This document shows, in pieces, positions 48,401 through 57,952 of a DNA stretch of 64,000 nt. Origin of the DNA: Sipunculus nudus (lineage: Eukaryota > Annelida > Sipuncula > Golfingiida > Sipunculidae); NCBI GenBank assembly GCA_026874595.1, contig CM049311.1, positions 38,396,676-38,460,675 on the forward strand, written 5' to 3'. A program made the position numbers and the translations under genes. How positions within the stretch are numbered: the stretch's first letter is position 1; each line of letters starts with the position of its first letter. A model generated the notes under the pieces. That model was given only the letters and a program-made list of their open reading frames with translations. It was not told the DNA's origin and ran no database searches.

Positions 48401-51400
48401 AGTTCTTCTCACAGTTCATTTCTGATAAACCATCTATTTATGGCCGCATCCCGAGTTCAGAAAAAAAGTCGAGATTTTCGATTTTGAGTTTGTTTTTAAG
48501 GCCGCGGCGATAAAAACAGGATTTACGGTAGGTTTCTTAACCAAACACCTGCTACCAGTTTCTCCTGAGATTTCTGACAAAAAAGTGATCTTGAGTACTT
48601 TTAACGTGTATCATGACACAGTGATATACACAAGACCCATATGTAGCTTATGACAAGTGTGTAGCTCATACATACCCTGTCAAAACACTGAGGTTCTTCA
48701 TCCAAGCTCACCACAAAGGCTGCCTGCAATTACACAAGTATATAAAATGCATGGAGGTATGGTCAGTTTATTAAATGTCTGCTTTTAAAAATAAATTGAA
48801 GAACTACAAATTCTTTTTGTTATCCAGGATCTTGGTGGAAACAATACGTGTCAAATTTGATGATAAAATATGCAGTGCTTCAAAAGTTATGGAGTTTAAA
48901 ATCATCCAATGTTTCTACAGATTTGGCCTTACAGATCAAAGACCCAGATTTCAGCTCATTTGAACCTTGAAGATCAAGGTCACTGTTTTTAGGTCTCTTC
49001 AAACAACTTGCTATCTGTCATCTTTTATTTTGATTTTTCAGAATAGTATATCCATGCCCTTGAGAAATATGTTTTGTTGGGTTTTTTTCACCAAATATGA
49101 AAATATGCAAGATCAAGGCCACTCTTATAACCCAGATCTAATAAGGCTTCATCCTTTGACCCATATCTGTGCATGTGCAAAATATGAAAGGAATCTGTCC
49201 ATTTGTTAATGAATTATATTGCTCACACTATTTTTATGTGGCAATTATGAGGGTATTACTGTCCAAAAAACGAGAGCACCGCAGACGTGCATAATACGCC
49301 TGTCTTATGTTTTGTGACCTCTGACCTAATTAAATATGCAGGAATTTTGCTAAGAATTAAATTCAGGATGGAAACTGTATTGATTAATATTTATACTGAG
49401 TTTCATCAAAATCCATCATATTCCTGATAAGTTATCATGTCGACACCACAAAGTAACCTCTGACCTCATTAAATGTGTGGATTTTGCCTATAATAGAACT
49501 CGGGCGAGATAATCTATTGGTAAGCCCTGGTAAATTATCGAGACGACACTAAAAGTTGTAGGACAGACAGCTGCTATACCTTAATACGCCCCGTCATAGA
49601 CAGGTGTATGACAAGGAAAAGATTATAGATAGCTCCACTGCCCAAAACAAGACAAAGCTATCCAAGATCTTCAGTCAAGCCGATTTTTGACCAATATAGA
49701 AGCCTTTCTTGCAATATTTAAGATTATGTGTGATTTTCACCAAAAATTGGCCTATTCAAAGTAAAGTTATTCTGCCTAATCCCTTTTTAAATAACCTTCA
49801 TTCTCTCAATCATATTTATGCACATGTCAAGTTTGATAAAGATCCATGAAATATTTTTGAGTTATCTCACAAAATTTTTCTGAGGTGGTAGCACCATCTT
49901 GAAACCATAGCATCCCTGACTTTCAGTCAGGGGATACAATTAACTGAGGTTTGCTTACAAGTGTAACATCAAATAACACAGGTTACTGGAAAATAAAACT
50001 TGATTTAATAGACACAAATCATCACTCGCTGTAAAGGAACCTGTTATGGTTACGCCATTTAAACACTAGGCTGATCAAGAAAGATGCATGGAACGCTGAC
50101 CTTCTCAATGGCATCCAGTGAGGCCTTGTTGATTCCTTTGCTAAAATACTGCATCCTGGCCTTGGCCCATGGGATGCGGTCACCCGCAGTCAGCGCAGCA
50201 AGATGTTTCTCCCCTGGCTGTGGGTCTGACGTCTCGTCCAGGATCTTCTGCAGTGTGCTGTTGTGATCACAGTTCATGAGTTAGCATGATACATCAGGTA
50301 CATCTACATAACTAACAAAATACTGAACAAAAAAAAACAGAACCTACAACAATAAGCTCCTTTAAACAAAGATCCATGTTCAGTCCTAAATGATGCACAA
50401 ACAAATAACCTTTACCTCAAAATGTATTGTTTGTAGTGAAAATTCACAACTGTTAATGAAATTATTGTGGAACTTGCAGGCAAAATTTTTATTGAATTTC
50501 CGCAGGATCACAGGAATACAAGTCTGACTAAATAAAAACATTGATTCAGTTATATACTCAAAGCAAAATATATGATTGCTCAGCTAAAACTGTGATATGA
50601 ATGCTGCTTAAACATACATAACTGCAGATGGAACCATAGATCAGGGTGTTGAAGATCAACAAGCATGTGTAAAGGCCATTCATGCACTGATGGTACATAA
50701 ACTGGCACTCTGAAAGAATTTGTACTGATAACAGAGAAATTTCACATCTGCTGGTCTCAATGAAATTTAGTTTAAATTCTCAGGATTATAAGATTATGTT
50801 TGGTTGGAGCAGATTATTTTAATAATATAGTTCAATGTAAAATTTGTATACCAAAAGATTGACTTTCAAGGTGCCCAAAATTTGTTTTCACCATCAAGCT
50901 TATAGATTATGGGTCATAGCATCCATTTTGGTTTCTAAGGAGATATTACCAAGATATGTCTGGATGAAAAGTTAAAACTTTCTACATATCATAATTTATG
51001 GCCCCTTTAATACAAATTCTGAAAGAGACCTGAATAAAAGGACAAAGGATAACAACCCACTGCAATAGCTTAGCATGACTAAATGTCAGCTGAGACAATA
51101 ACTGTGCATGTTTTCGCAGAATGTGCTAACACATGCTGGCTGTTGAATCTGAGAGCATCTGGGGGAGGCTTGCATTCCTTAGAATGTAGATTTCTAGTTT
51201 TATGTTTTCTCTGTATCTTTTTGCAATTGTGTGGCACTTACATTTCCAGCTCACATGGCTCCAGCAGGCGGCCTTTGTAATGGATGTACACCTTGAAGTA
51301 GCGCCCCTTGTGGTACACAACTATATGTCTACTGTCTTTCAGGTGAACCAATGTATCTGTAATCAAGCAAGTACTGGTAAATCTGTAGTTAAGGCATTTT

Positions 51401-51861
51401 GCATAAGGTTTCTAACTCCCATTTTGTAAAAATTATAAATATTCTATATTGTACAGGTGTATACAAGTATAAAAATAAGGGTCACATTTTGAATAAATAG
51501 TATTGCCTATTTTTTGTTAAATTAAACCATATTCTATAAAACAAAAACATTTATTTACGCTCCTCGGGCAGCCGTTATACACTGCAGTCCTCCCAGATCT
51601 CCTTTCTTGTAACCGCTGCTTTGTATAGCAAGATTCTCTGGGTTCAAACAAACAGGGTGTATGTATACACCTCAAAGTCAAAACCATATAATTTATATGT
51701 AATGTATATATATATCAGATGTTTTGATTTGAAATTGACAATATACAAGACCTACAATACCACATAGCAGCTGTACCTGTTTCGATCCCTGGCACTCTTG
51801 TGGTGTTGAACTGTCTCTCATACTGCCAGGAACATAATGGCACTGTTTTGTTAAGCAGGAT
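30345..51861 (-). CDS. CPT1: carnitine O-palmitoyltransferase 1 (CPT1), C-terminal ~470 residues, 15 exons, incomplete at 5' end
   Basis: CPT1 transfers long-chain acyl groups from CoA to carnitine at the mitochondrial outer membrane, the entry step for fatty-acid oxidation. Exons in transcript order: 51777-51861, 51242-51356, 50101-50257, 48676-48723, 45712-45819, 44839-44864, then 43387-43452 and/or 40428-40490, 39365-39449, 36694-36858, 35926-36060, 34518-34706, 33854-33931, 32697-32789 and 30345-30410. Every junction is GT-AG and every phase agrees. Family hallmarks: catalytic His in [29 protein letters not shown] (the Met aligns with rat/human CPT1A Met593, linked to malonyl-CoA sensitivity), GRTETVRSC, and EPWRLSTSQ. 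These separate it from CPT2 and CrAT. The N-terminal membrane segments and regulatory domain are not in the window. Two consecutive exons are alternative versions of one segment. Confidence 0.97.
30820..31612 (-). repeat. array of the 155-160-bp GACAGACA family, inverted relative to window start
   Basis: CACTGACCAAAATTTGAATG and CAGACAGACAGA phrases repeat four to five times, as the reverse complement of the array at 1-560. The flank CATGCTTGATAAAGGACAG matches the flank there too. Confidence 0.85.
31621..32555 (+). repeat. minisatellite, 44-bp unit, about 21 copies
   Basis: The unit is TGCCTGGGGTGTTTTGTGTA, then CATCTGGAGCTACATTATCT, then ACAT. Variants are CATTTGGGGCTACAATATC and GTGCTTTG. 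The units are highly homogeneous. With a 44-bp period and no stops, all three plus frames stay open (ORFs of 269-361 codons), a repeat artefact. It lies inside a CPT1 intron, antisense to those ORFs. Confidence 0.97.
32697..32789 (-). CDS. CPT1: CPT1 exon
   Basis: Acceptor GTTGTTACAG, donor GTAAGT. 31 codons: [20 protein letters not shown] then [11 protein letters not shown]. Reading on past the donor gives an unrelated 27-residue tail, so the splice to 30410 is preferred. Confidence 0.97.
33194..33531. mobile_element. 338-bp MITE, TTA target duplication (PIF/Harbinger-like)
   Basis: The ends are inverted over about 35 bp: GGCCAAAATAAAAAAAAGGT with ATGGTTCTCAGGC on the left, mirrored by GCCTGAGAACCATACC and TTTTTGGCC on the right. 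TTA at 33191-33193 and 33532-33534 flanks it, the target size used by PIF/Harbinger transposons. There is no coding capacity. Confidence 0.75.
33639..33669. repeat. (TA)n microsatellite
   Basis: Uninterrupted TA dinucleotides within a CPT1 intron. Confidence 0.95.
33854..33931 (-). CDS. CPT1: CPT1 exon
   Basis: Acceptor TTCTGTTTCAG, donor GTCAGT. 26 codons: [20 protein letters not shown] then GGGFGP. Confidence 0.96.
34015..34150 (-). repeat. tRNA-derived SINE or tRNA pseudogene
   Basis: On the minus strand TTAGCTCAGTGGTTGAGC (D-arm / A box) is followed by CTGGCAATCGAAGGTTATGG and a degenerate B box (GGCTTTGAG). The B box departs from GGTTCGA, so a functional tRNA is unlikely. Confidence 0.5.
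34518..34706 (-). CDS. CPT1: CPT1 exon with STS motif
   Basis: Acceptor TTATTTTACAG, donor GTGTGG. 63 codons, including [20 protein letters not shown] and [13 protein letters not shown], near-identical to mammalian CPT1. Confidence 0.98.
34707..35925 (-). other. CPT1 intron
   Basis: Contains the 63-bp triplication at 35015-35205. Otherwise it is AT-rich sequence without a recognised feature. Confidence 0.6.
35015..35205 (+). repeat. tandem triplication, ~63-bp unit
   Basis: GGGTGGT(A/G)CATCACTGAG starts near 35031, 35094 and 35156, each followed by CACAGTGCAGTCAAACAACC in the first two units. The third is partial. Confidence 0.9.
35926..36060 (-). CDS. CPT1: CPT1 exon with YEASMTRL and TETVRSC
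   Basis: Acceptor TTTATTCCAG, donor GTAAGT. 45 codons: [20 protein letters not shown] then [20 protein letters not shown]. The Met in EASMTRL aligns with CPT1A Met593, which favours malonyl-CoA-sensitive CPT1 over CPT2. Confidence 0.98.
36347..36422. repeat. (AT)n microsatellite
   Basis: About 76 bp of AT dinucleotides with a single interruption, in the CPT1 intron between 36060 and 36694. Confidence 0.95.
36694..36858 (-). CDS. CPT1: CPT1 exon with GKG motif
   Basis: Acceptor ATGTTTTCAG, donor GTATGA. 55 codons, phase 0, containing [20 protein letters not shown] and ALQLAYFR, in the CoA/carnitine-binding region. Confidence 0.97.
36859..39364 (-). other. CPT1 intron with dispersed repeats
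   Basis: Contains inverted units of the ~340-bp dispersed repeat (about 37918-38520; CATGACGCTCAGCTGA at one end, CAGGTGGCGCCACCAGTCTG inside). The segment 38560-39060 carries GATAAAAAG and, 240 bp on, AATAAAAATTG, a layout that could be a decayed LTR. Confidence 0.5.
37918..38520 (-). repeat. ~340-bp dispersed repeat, inverted, about two units
   Basis: TCAGGTTTCCAAG(A/G)AATTTTTC occurs twice (near 38143 and 38299), the reverse complement of the AAATCTCCTTGGAAACCTGA phrase in the 15.3-kb array. Confidence 0.7.
39365..39449 (-). CDS. CPT1: CPT1 exon
   Basis: Acceptor CATTTCTAG, donor GTGATA. 85 bp encoding [20 protein letters not shown] then LQWEIPEE, matching the GYxxxGHxKG...PxRLQWxIP segment. 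Confidence 0.95.
39450..40427 (-). other. CPT1 intron
   Basis: AT-rich sequence. No gene or clear repeat seen. Confidence 0.6.
40428..40490 (-). CDS. CPT1: CPT1 alternative exon B (63 bp)
   Basis: Acceptor TATCTCTCAG, donor GTAATG. It encodes [20 protein letters not shown] plus GG, which the next exon completes as Gly. The first 11 residues match exon A at 10 positions although six of those 11 codons differ silently. The second half is unrelated and one codon shorter. Confidence 0.9.
40491..43386 (-). other. CPT1 intron between the two alternative exons
   Basis: 2896 bp of AT-rich DNA. I looked for a third copy of the alternative exon (GGxGCxTCxGC on the plus strand) and saw none. Short poly-T runs, but no clear transposon. 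Confidence 0.6.
43387..43452 (-). CDS. CPT1: CPT1 alternative exon A (66 bp)
   Basis: Acceptor GATTGGCAG, donor GTAATG. It encodes [20 protein letters not shown] then NG. The start and end phases are the same as for exon B, so either gives a full reading frame. It covers the segment just after the catalytic His (ADAPIVAHLWEY region of mammalian CPT1). Confidence 0.9.
43453..44838 (-). other. CPT1 intron between exon A and the microexon
   Basis: AT-rich. No feature recognised. Confidence 0.6.
44839..44864 (-). CDS. CPT1: CPT1 26-bp microexon with the catalytic histidine
   Basis: Acceptor TTATTTTCAG, donor GTAAGT. It encodes IGFNGEHS plus two bases of Trp. The His corresponds to the catalytic His473 of human CPT1A in the NAEHSWADAP motif. 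The next codon is completed by the G that starts either alternative exon. Confidence 0.93.
45040..45188. mobile_element. 149-bp fold-back MITE
   Basis: The left arm CACCAGTCCTGGCACAGGGC ... AACCAATGAGAA is the imperfect reverse complement of the right arm TCTCATTGGTCTGA ... GTGCCAAGTATGGTG, over about 55 bp each. Almost the whole element is a hairpin. Target duplication is unclear. Confidence 0.6.
45712..45819 (-). CDS. CPT1: CPT1 exon
   Basis: Acceptor GCTGTTGTAG, donor GTAAGT. 36 codons, phase 0, including [19 protein letters not shown], a CPT1 signature. Confidence 0.97.
45820..48675 (-). other. CPT1 intron hosting a 1.95-kb DNA transposon
   Basis: The transposon occupies 46582-48528. 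The flanks are AT-rich with no further feature. Confidence 0.7.
46582..48528. mobile_element. 1.95-kb non-autonomous DNA transposon with TA target duplication
   Basis: The left end CCGTAAATCTTGTTTTTATG and right end (as reverse complement) CCGTAAATCCTGTTTTTATC match at 18 of 20 positions and then both run into a GGCCGC-type motif. TA flanks both sides (46580-46581, 48529-48530). Subterminal GC-rich ATGGCCGCA motifs recur near both ends. No transposase-like ORF is present. TA duplication suggests a Tc1/mariner-type or similar transposase acting in trans. Confidence 0.7.
48676..48723 (-). CDS. CPT1: CPT1 short exon (48 bp)
   Basis: Acceptor TAATTGCAG, donor GTATGA. 16 codons in phase 0: [16 protein letters not shown]. 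Confidence 0.95.
48724..50100 (-). other. CPT1 intron with MITE
   Basis: Holds diverged dispersed repeats with GATCAAGG(T/C)CACT phrases (about 48960-49200) and a MITE at 49294-49609. Confidence 0.6.
49294..49609. mobile_element. 316-bp MITE with ATACRCCTGTC ends
   Basis: The left end ATACGCCTGTC (49294-49304) and right end GACAGGTGTAT (49599-49609) are inverted with one mismatch. Internal phrases recur at 28.1 and 29.4 kb. No coding capacity. Confidence 0.6.
50101..50257 (-). CDS. CPT1: CPT1 exon
   Basis: Acceptor TCACAACAG, donor GTCAGC. It encodes [20 protein letters not shown] and [13 protein letters not shown] ... [10 protein letters not shown]. The first base completes an Ile codon with AT of the previous exon. 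Confidence 0.97.
50258..51241 (-). other. CPT1 intron
   Basis: AT-rich. No feature recognised. Confidence 0.6.
51242..51356 (-). CDS. CPT1: CPT1 exon
   Basis: Acceptor GATTACAG, donor GTAAGT. 115 bp with split codons at both ends. It contains [17 protein letters not shown], a strongly conserved CPT1 stretch. Confidence 0.97.
51777..51861 (-). CDS. CPT1: CPT1 exon, most 5' one recognised
   Basis: Acceptor CTTTGTAG, donor GTACAG. 28 codons plus one base: [20 protein letters not shown] then TRVPGIET. It matches the IPLCSxQxERxFNTxRxPG segment of CPT1. Confidence 0.95.
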
Positions 51862-51989
51862 CTACAAAGAAACAGAAAAATCATCACAGTGTCAGGCTTT
51901 CTTGGTACATCATCAATAAAATGTTAACTAAATTGTTTCCTTGGTAACATAAGACTCTTCTTACTTATGTGGACTGAAATACTGGCATG

Positions 51990-52490
51990 GGGGCACACAA
52001 CACAAAAATGATTGTAGGTGGTGCCACCAGTCTTGTGAACAAGAAAGCCATCAAAGATGTATGGAAATGCAAAATTTAAGGCAGATACTTCAAACCACTC
52101 ATGAGCAGTGTGCTCAGATGCATAAAACGTTTGTAGGTGGCGCCACATGTCTTGTATACAACTAAACTATCTGAGATGTATTGACATGTATAATTTCAGG
52201 CTGATATGTCAAGTCACTCCTGAGGAACAGGCAGGAGAATACACTGCAAAAATTATTGTAGGTGGTGCCACCAGTCTTGTATATGACGATGATATCCAAT
52301 ATGTATACATACGCCCAATTTCAGGCTACTATATCAAATCTCTCTTGAGAAATGAGCAGGGACATATACTGTGCAAAAGTCATTGTGCGTGGCACAATTT
52401 TGTGTATGAGAAAGCCATCAAAGATGCATGGACAGGTCAAATATCAGGCCAATACATCAAACTTCCCTTGTGTCAGGTGCACTTGGCTGA
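51990..52490 (+). repeat. tandem array, ~120-127-bp unit, 4 copies
   Basis: GTAGGTGG(T/C)GCCAC starts near 52014, 52133 and 52258, with a diverged unit at 52385. Each unit continues with TCTTGT and a TTTCAGGC(T/C)-type phrase. Confidence 0.8.
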
Positions 52491-53331
52491 CCAGGCTTAG
52501 GTGAGAAAAGCAGTTGCCCTGAGTGAACCCCAACAAATTGCTAGCTGCAGCTAAAAAGTCAGGTCAATGTAGGGGCACCTCAAAACCCTTAATTTAAAAA
52601 ATTAGTCATGTGACCAAAATTTGAACAAAACTTGGTGATGCTAACTCCTTTCTTTTCTGAGACTAATATGTTAGTATGCTTACTTGGTCAAATGACTAAG
52701 TTAAAATTCCTGTAACTCAACTAAAAAGCATCAAACCCAAACCATTTGCACACACTTGAGAGAGCTCATCTCTGGGATTATTTCTGTGAAATACTGAACA
52801 ACTTGGCTTAATGATTTTGGAGAAGAAGATTGTCAATGTTTTCAAGCTTTTCCCCCGTAAAATGTAAGTCAATGCAGGTGGCGCCACAAAAAGCTCAATC
52901 CCACAACTTTTGATATGCGACTGATTTTTGGATAAAATTTGGGGATGCAAGCTCCTGCTGTTCCTGAGAAATTATGGTTTAATATTCTGCTGACCGATGA
53001 CCCACAGTACAACATCTATTGATGCATGTGGCACCAACGATACCTCAATTTCAAATATGACTCAAGTGACCAATATTTGCATAAACTTTGGTGATGATAG
53101 CTCCAGCCATTCTGATATTGTAATTTTAGTATGCTTTTTTTGCCAAATTTCTGTCTAAGTTCCTGTTCCTAGCTTCCTGTAACTCAGCCAAAAATCACCA
53201 AACTGAAACATTCAAAAAAACCTTAGAGATTGTTTCTGGGATTATTTCTGTGAAATATTGGACAATTTGGCTGGACAATTTCTGAGAAGAAGATTTTTAA
53301 AGTTTTTTTAGCTTTTTCTTTACAAGGGACC

Positions 53332-54670
53332 CATGGGTCACGGCGCTCAGCTGTTATATAGGATAAAAAATATGATTTGGGAAAGAGGCACATGCTTGTT
53401 TTGTGTGGTAATAAATATAAGCTTTATTATGAGTTGTTGGTGTTTAGCTTATGTATGATTTTGATAGTATCTTTGGAGACAGGGAAGAGGATTGATTTCA
53501 TTTATTTTATTAACAAATGGAGTGCTATTGTCACACAGATTTTAACTTGGCCATATAACTTATAAGCAGCACATATTATAAAAGAGTTTAACTATTTATT
53601 AAAATTTAATAACAAATATTGTGCCAATATAATTTTTATAAAAAATAATAAGAAAATCATATGATTTTTTAAAATATAACTGAAATGATTATTGAAATCA
53701 TATTATAGAATATATTCATGAATGCATTCATGAATACATTTTGAAAGTATCTGCACTGGTATTCAAATACTTTCATTTTTACCTGAATTCCCATTCTTAT
53801 GCAATAAAATTTTTTAATGCAGTACATATTCATATTTGTATTCAAATACACTTGCAAAGCATTTGCACCATGTCTAGTATTTATTCAGTTTTAGCCAAAC
53901 AAAGATGTTGAGAATCCAGAATATACAAAATTCACAAATTTAAATAATGATCATAAGTACCTGGTTTTATGGCTTTTATTTATATTAAAAAAAATAAATG
54001 TAATATATTCACTTTGGACTACTTTCACATCAATCTTCACACTAGACACAGTAGGAATCTAGATTAATATTATCAACTGCATCTTTGTCTATCATTAATT
54101 TCCTTCATATGATCCCTAATGATTAGTAATGAATGAATATGATTTATTTTTTTATCATTAAAATTTCACTGAAAAATACCATAGGTGACTGCATGGTGTT
54201 ATTTGGAATAACATTGACATTGACATTCTATCCATCCATACAAGATTCTTACATCATCAGTAACTGCAAGTTAATTTTCTGTTACTCATCAACTAACAAA
54301 TTCCTTTTCTATTAATTTTTCTTTAATTTGTTTTAAAAAACAATACAAAATTATTAATTTATTGTTTATTGTTATGTTGTTTTTCAAAACAACTTCTAGA
54401 TGAGTTGGGTTGGACACCTGGATCAACTGTGGCAGGGCATTAGCTGCCCCAGTGTATGCTTCGCTCAAGCATGCATAATCTGATGAAAGGTCAACAAGGT
54501 CAACATACAGGTGACTGAAGAGGGGCTGGATTAAGCCTGGGTCTGACATGGTCTCATATAAACATTAATAAAAGCTACAATAATTGGCCAATTTCTTTCA
54601 GCTTTCTTAACTACAAAGATGAAATCCTTATGTGTGCATGATATGAAAATTATACCAACAGTGCTTTCAG
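53332..54670 (-). mobile_element. 2.6-kb dispersed element, copy C, truncated
   Basis: It starts with the family's 3' end inverted (ACAAGGGACCCATGGGTCAC then GGCGCTCAGCTG) and runs collinear with copies A, B and D until about AAAATTATACCAACAGTGCT, where homology stops. The half carrying the GTCCGTCC tract is missing. Confidence 0.75.
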
Positions 54671-55329
54671 AGAATGTAAATAGCATAAATATTCATAAAT
54701 TAATTAATTAAATTTAATAAATAATAATGAAAGGATATTAATATTGTACTATAAGGGATAATACCAGTCAACCAGACTTATAAATCAACCTGGATAAAGG
54801 AATTTGCAGTACAGTGTCTGTATTAGACATCTTCAACTTGGTTATTTTGCTGAAACCTTGTATGGCCTAATATTTATATGAGGTTAAATGAGCTTGTTTA
54901 GTTCTAGTAATTTAATATACATCTATGATACCATTACCATTTATGCTGACATTTATATAATTTAAGTGGAATATAAGGCAATTTTAGTTTTAAGAAGGAG
55001 CCATGAACAGTCGTTGTATTTTGCCACAACCCCTTTCAACATCTCATTAGACAAGTACTCTTGCTGCTGTATTACTATCAGCAGTACCTACTGCATGTCA
55101 GGACCAAGAAGTCTGTTATACACGATGCTTCAGACGTGTTTTACGTATTTGTGGCTTGTTATGTTTTATGTGTATTTGTTCTCATTCAAATTTCAAATCA
55201 ATACAAAAGACAGGATATGGATATCATATATTTATTTGCTGGAGACTAATAGTATGTACAAGATAAACTCAACAGGGTATTATACTTTCATAGATAAGAG
55301 AGTAACAGACAAAGCTAATTGTTACCATG

Positions 55330-55815
55330 GCAGATATATGTAATATTGCATCTTTGAATGTAAGAGGTTAAGGTAGTAATGTAAAAAGAAGAGAAATATT
55401 TTATTGGTTGAATAGAAAAAAATATGATATAGTTTTTCTTCAAGAAACACACAGCAGTTTAGAGAATGAAAAAAGATGGAAAACAGAGGGGGGGGGGAAT
55501 CAAATTTATTTTAGCCATGGCACAAATCAAGCCAAGGGAGTCAGTATTTTAATAAAACACAAATCAGGTATCCATGTTAAAGACATTAAGACAGACAAAT
55601 GTGGAAGGTTTATAATTATTAATACCACAATAGGGATCCATAATGTAACCTTAGTGAACATATATGGACCAAACAAAGACAAACCAGAGTTTTTTTCTGG
55701 ATCTAATGAATACATTAACTAACTTACATACAGATAAACTGATTATTGCTGGTGATTTTAATGTAACAATAAATCCTACAGTTGATAAAGAAGGTGGAAA
55801 TAAACACATTCAAGA
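55330..55815 (+). pseudogene. non-LTR retrotransposon (LINE) ORF2 start: AP-type endonuclease, broken
   Basis: The reading begins MADICNIASLNVRG, hits a TAA, and continues in the same frame as NRKKYDIVFLQETHSS ... KGVSILIKHKSG ... VNIYGPNKDKPEFF. A one-base shift at a poly-T run near 55692 then leads to DKLIIAGDFNVTINP. The SLNVRG, LQETH, NIYGP and AGDFN motifs are those of the apurinic-type endonuclease of L1/Tx1-like LINEs. The gene carries a stop and a frameshift and is cut at 55815 by the 2.6-kb copy D. LINE sequence resumes at about 63971. Confidence 0.85.
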
Positions 55816-56823
55816 ACAAGGGACCTATGGGTCACGACGCTCAGCTGTTATATATGATAAAAAAATATTATTTAGAAATGAGGCACATGCTGGTTTTGTG
55901 TGGTAATAAATATAAGCTGTATTATGAGTTTTTGTTGTTTAGCTTATGTATGATTTTGATAGTACCTTTGGAGACAGGGAAGAGGATTGATTTCATTTAT
56001 TTTATTAACAATGGAGTACTATTGTCACACAGATTTTGACTTGGCCATATAACTTATAAGCAGAACATATAATATAAGAGTTTAACTATTTATTAAAAAA
56101 AATTACAAGTATTGTCCCAAATATAATTTTTATAAAAAATAATAAGAGAATCATATGATTTTTTTAAATGAAATATAACTGATATGATTATTAAAATAAT
56201 ATTAAAGAATATATTCATGAATGCATTCATGAATACATTTTGAAAGTATTTGCACGAGTATTCATATACTTTCATTTCTACCTGAATTCCTATTCTTTAT
56301 GCAAGAAATTTTATAATGGAGTACATAATCATATTTGTATTTAAATACAATTACAAAGAATTTGCACCATGTCTGGTGTTTATTCAGTTTCACCAACCAA
56401 TGATGTTGAGAATCCAGAATATACAAAATTCACACATTTAAATAATGATCATAAGTACCTGGTTTAATGGCTTTTATTTATATTAAAAAATAACTGTAAA
56501 AAATTCATTTTGGACTAATTTCACATCAATGTACACACTAGACACAGTAGGAATCTAGATTAATATTATCAACTGCATCTTTGTCTATCATTAATTTCCT
56601 TCATGTGATCCTTAATGATTAGTAATGAATAATGTGATTTACTTCTTTATCATTAAAATTGAACTGAAAAATGCCATAGGTGACTGCATGGTGTTATTTG
56701 GAATATGTGACATTCTACCCATCGATACAAGATTCTTATATCATCAGTAACTGCAAGTTAATTTCCTGTTATTATAAACTAACAAATTCCTTTTCTATTT
56801 TTCTTTAAGGCTTTAAACTCCAA

Positions 56824-56895
56824 TAACGCCCGCCAGGGCGCGCGTTTGTCACGGGCCTGTAGTTCAAAAGCGCCCGCCCGGGCGCGCTAAAGCCC
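56824..56895. repeat. GC-rich palindromic pair at left end of the 5.5-kb insert
   Basis: GCCCGCCAGGGCGCGC and, about 46 bp on, GCGCCCGCCCGGGCGCGC form two near-palindromes in direct order. GGCTTTA at 56809 and TAAAGCC at 56888 enclose them as an inverted pair. Their GC content contrasts sharply with the AT-rich surroundings. Confidence 0.7.
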
Positions 56896-57917
56896 ATTTT
56901 ACATACCCGTAATTGGGGCAAGTTTTGGGGGTGAAATGTCTATTGTCATCCATCATATTTGTACTTAAATGAAAGAGAAAAACGTCAAGTGTTGTTCTAA
57001 CATGTGACTAAGATCCAAACTGGCGCGAACGCAGACTTGTTGGAAAAATGTAAAAATGATTGACTTTCACTCACGTGGCCTTGTTACGTGGGCCCTGGTA
57101 ACATGTCGGCTGCGAGAGTAAAATCAGACTCCTACGCTAAATTCATCAGAAATCGGTAAATTACCAAATGTTGGCAATCAATCCTGGTGACAAAATCAAG
57201 TGCAGTGTGTTTACAGATTTAACTTCCGTTAAACATTTCCAAGATCATATATTATCCCCTTTTTTATTGGTTTAACTTGTGACCAATGATCGCCGTCCGA
57301 CTGACTGACGCGTCTGACAGACACCACGCACGTGATCTGCGTGGCCTCCTTACTGTGTCATGTACTGGCACTGGAAAACCATTTTTAACCGATATCATAT
57401 AATAAAATGAGTATTTATTTTAAATATTAACATATTTTCTTAACTAAAAATCGAAGATACTGTCATATATCATGTCGTATATATATGTGATGTCTGATTG
57501 TTTACTAGTGATCATTTCTGTGCCAAACATTTTATGTACAATCGTAATCGGGCACAAGAACTGTCAATCATTCTAAGAGGCTTTTTGGATTGAAAATAAA
57601 ATTAATACCGTCTTAAATTAGAAACAGCCAGATATTATAGAGATATAGTTAATTTTCCAGTGTAAAATATAAAGATAACTTTATACTCCATGAAATATTG
57701 AAGTAATTATTTTACGACGTACGTGGAACTGTACGCCTATACACCCAGATCCTTGAATATGTAAAACAAGACAGTAAGTGACTTATACGCTTGAACAAAT
57801 ATGTATTAATACGGTTTTAACACATACTGAACAGATTTTACAAATTTTTATATGTGTAGTACTTCCTGTATATGTATAGGCTACATGTGTACGTGCACGT
57901 GTGCGCGCTTTTGTGTG

Positions 57918-57952
57918 TGTGTGTGTGTGTGTATATATAGGCCTATGTGCGT
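57918..57952. repeat. (GT)n microsatellite
   Basis: A run of GT dinucleotides followed by TATATATAGG inside the 5.5-kb insert. Confidence 0.9.

Larger units (their letters stand above)
51862..55329 (-). other. 5' CPT1 intron or flank, repeats
   Basis: Upstream CPT1 exons should lie on this side, but none was recognised up to 64000. The stretch holds a ~120-bp tandem array, a ~455-bp pair of repeats (about 52705 and 53160) and truncated 2.6-kb copy C. The 54680-55329 part is AT-rich and may be LINE 5' sequence. Confidence 0.55.

Noticed and set aside
54966-55343. 125-codon plus-strand ORF upstream of the LINE endonuclease as a LINE ORF1
   Set aside because: It is hydrophobic and Cys-rich with no RNA-binding or coiled-coil features. 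A chance ORF in AT-rich sequence is the simpler reading.
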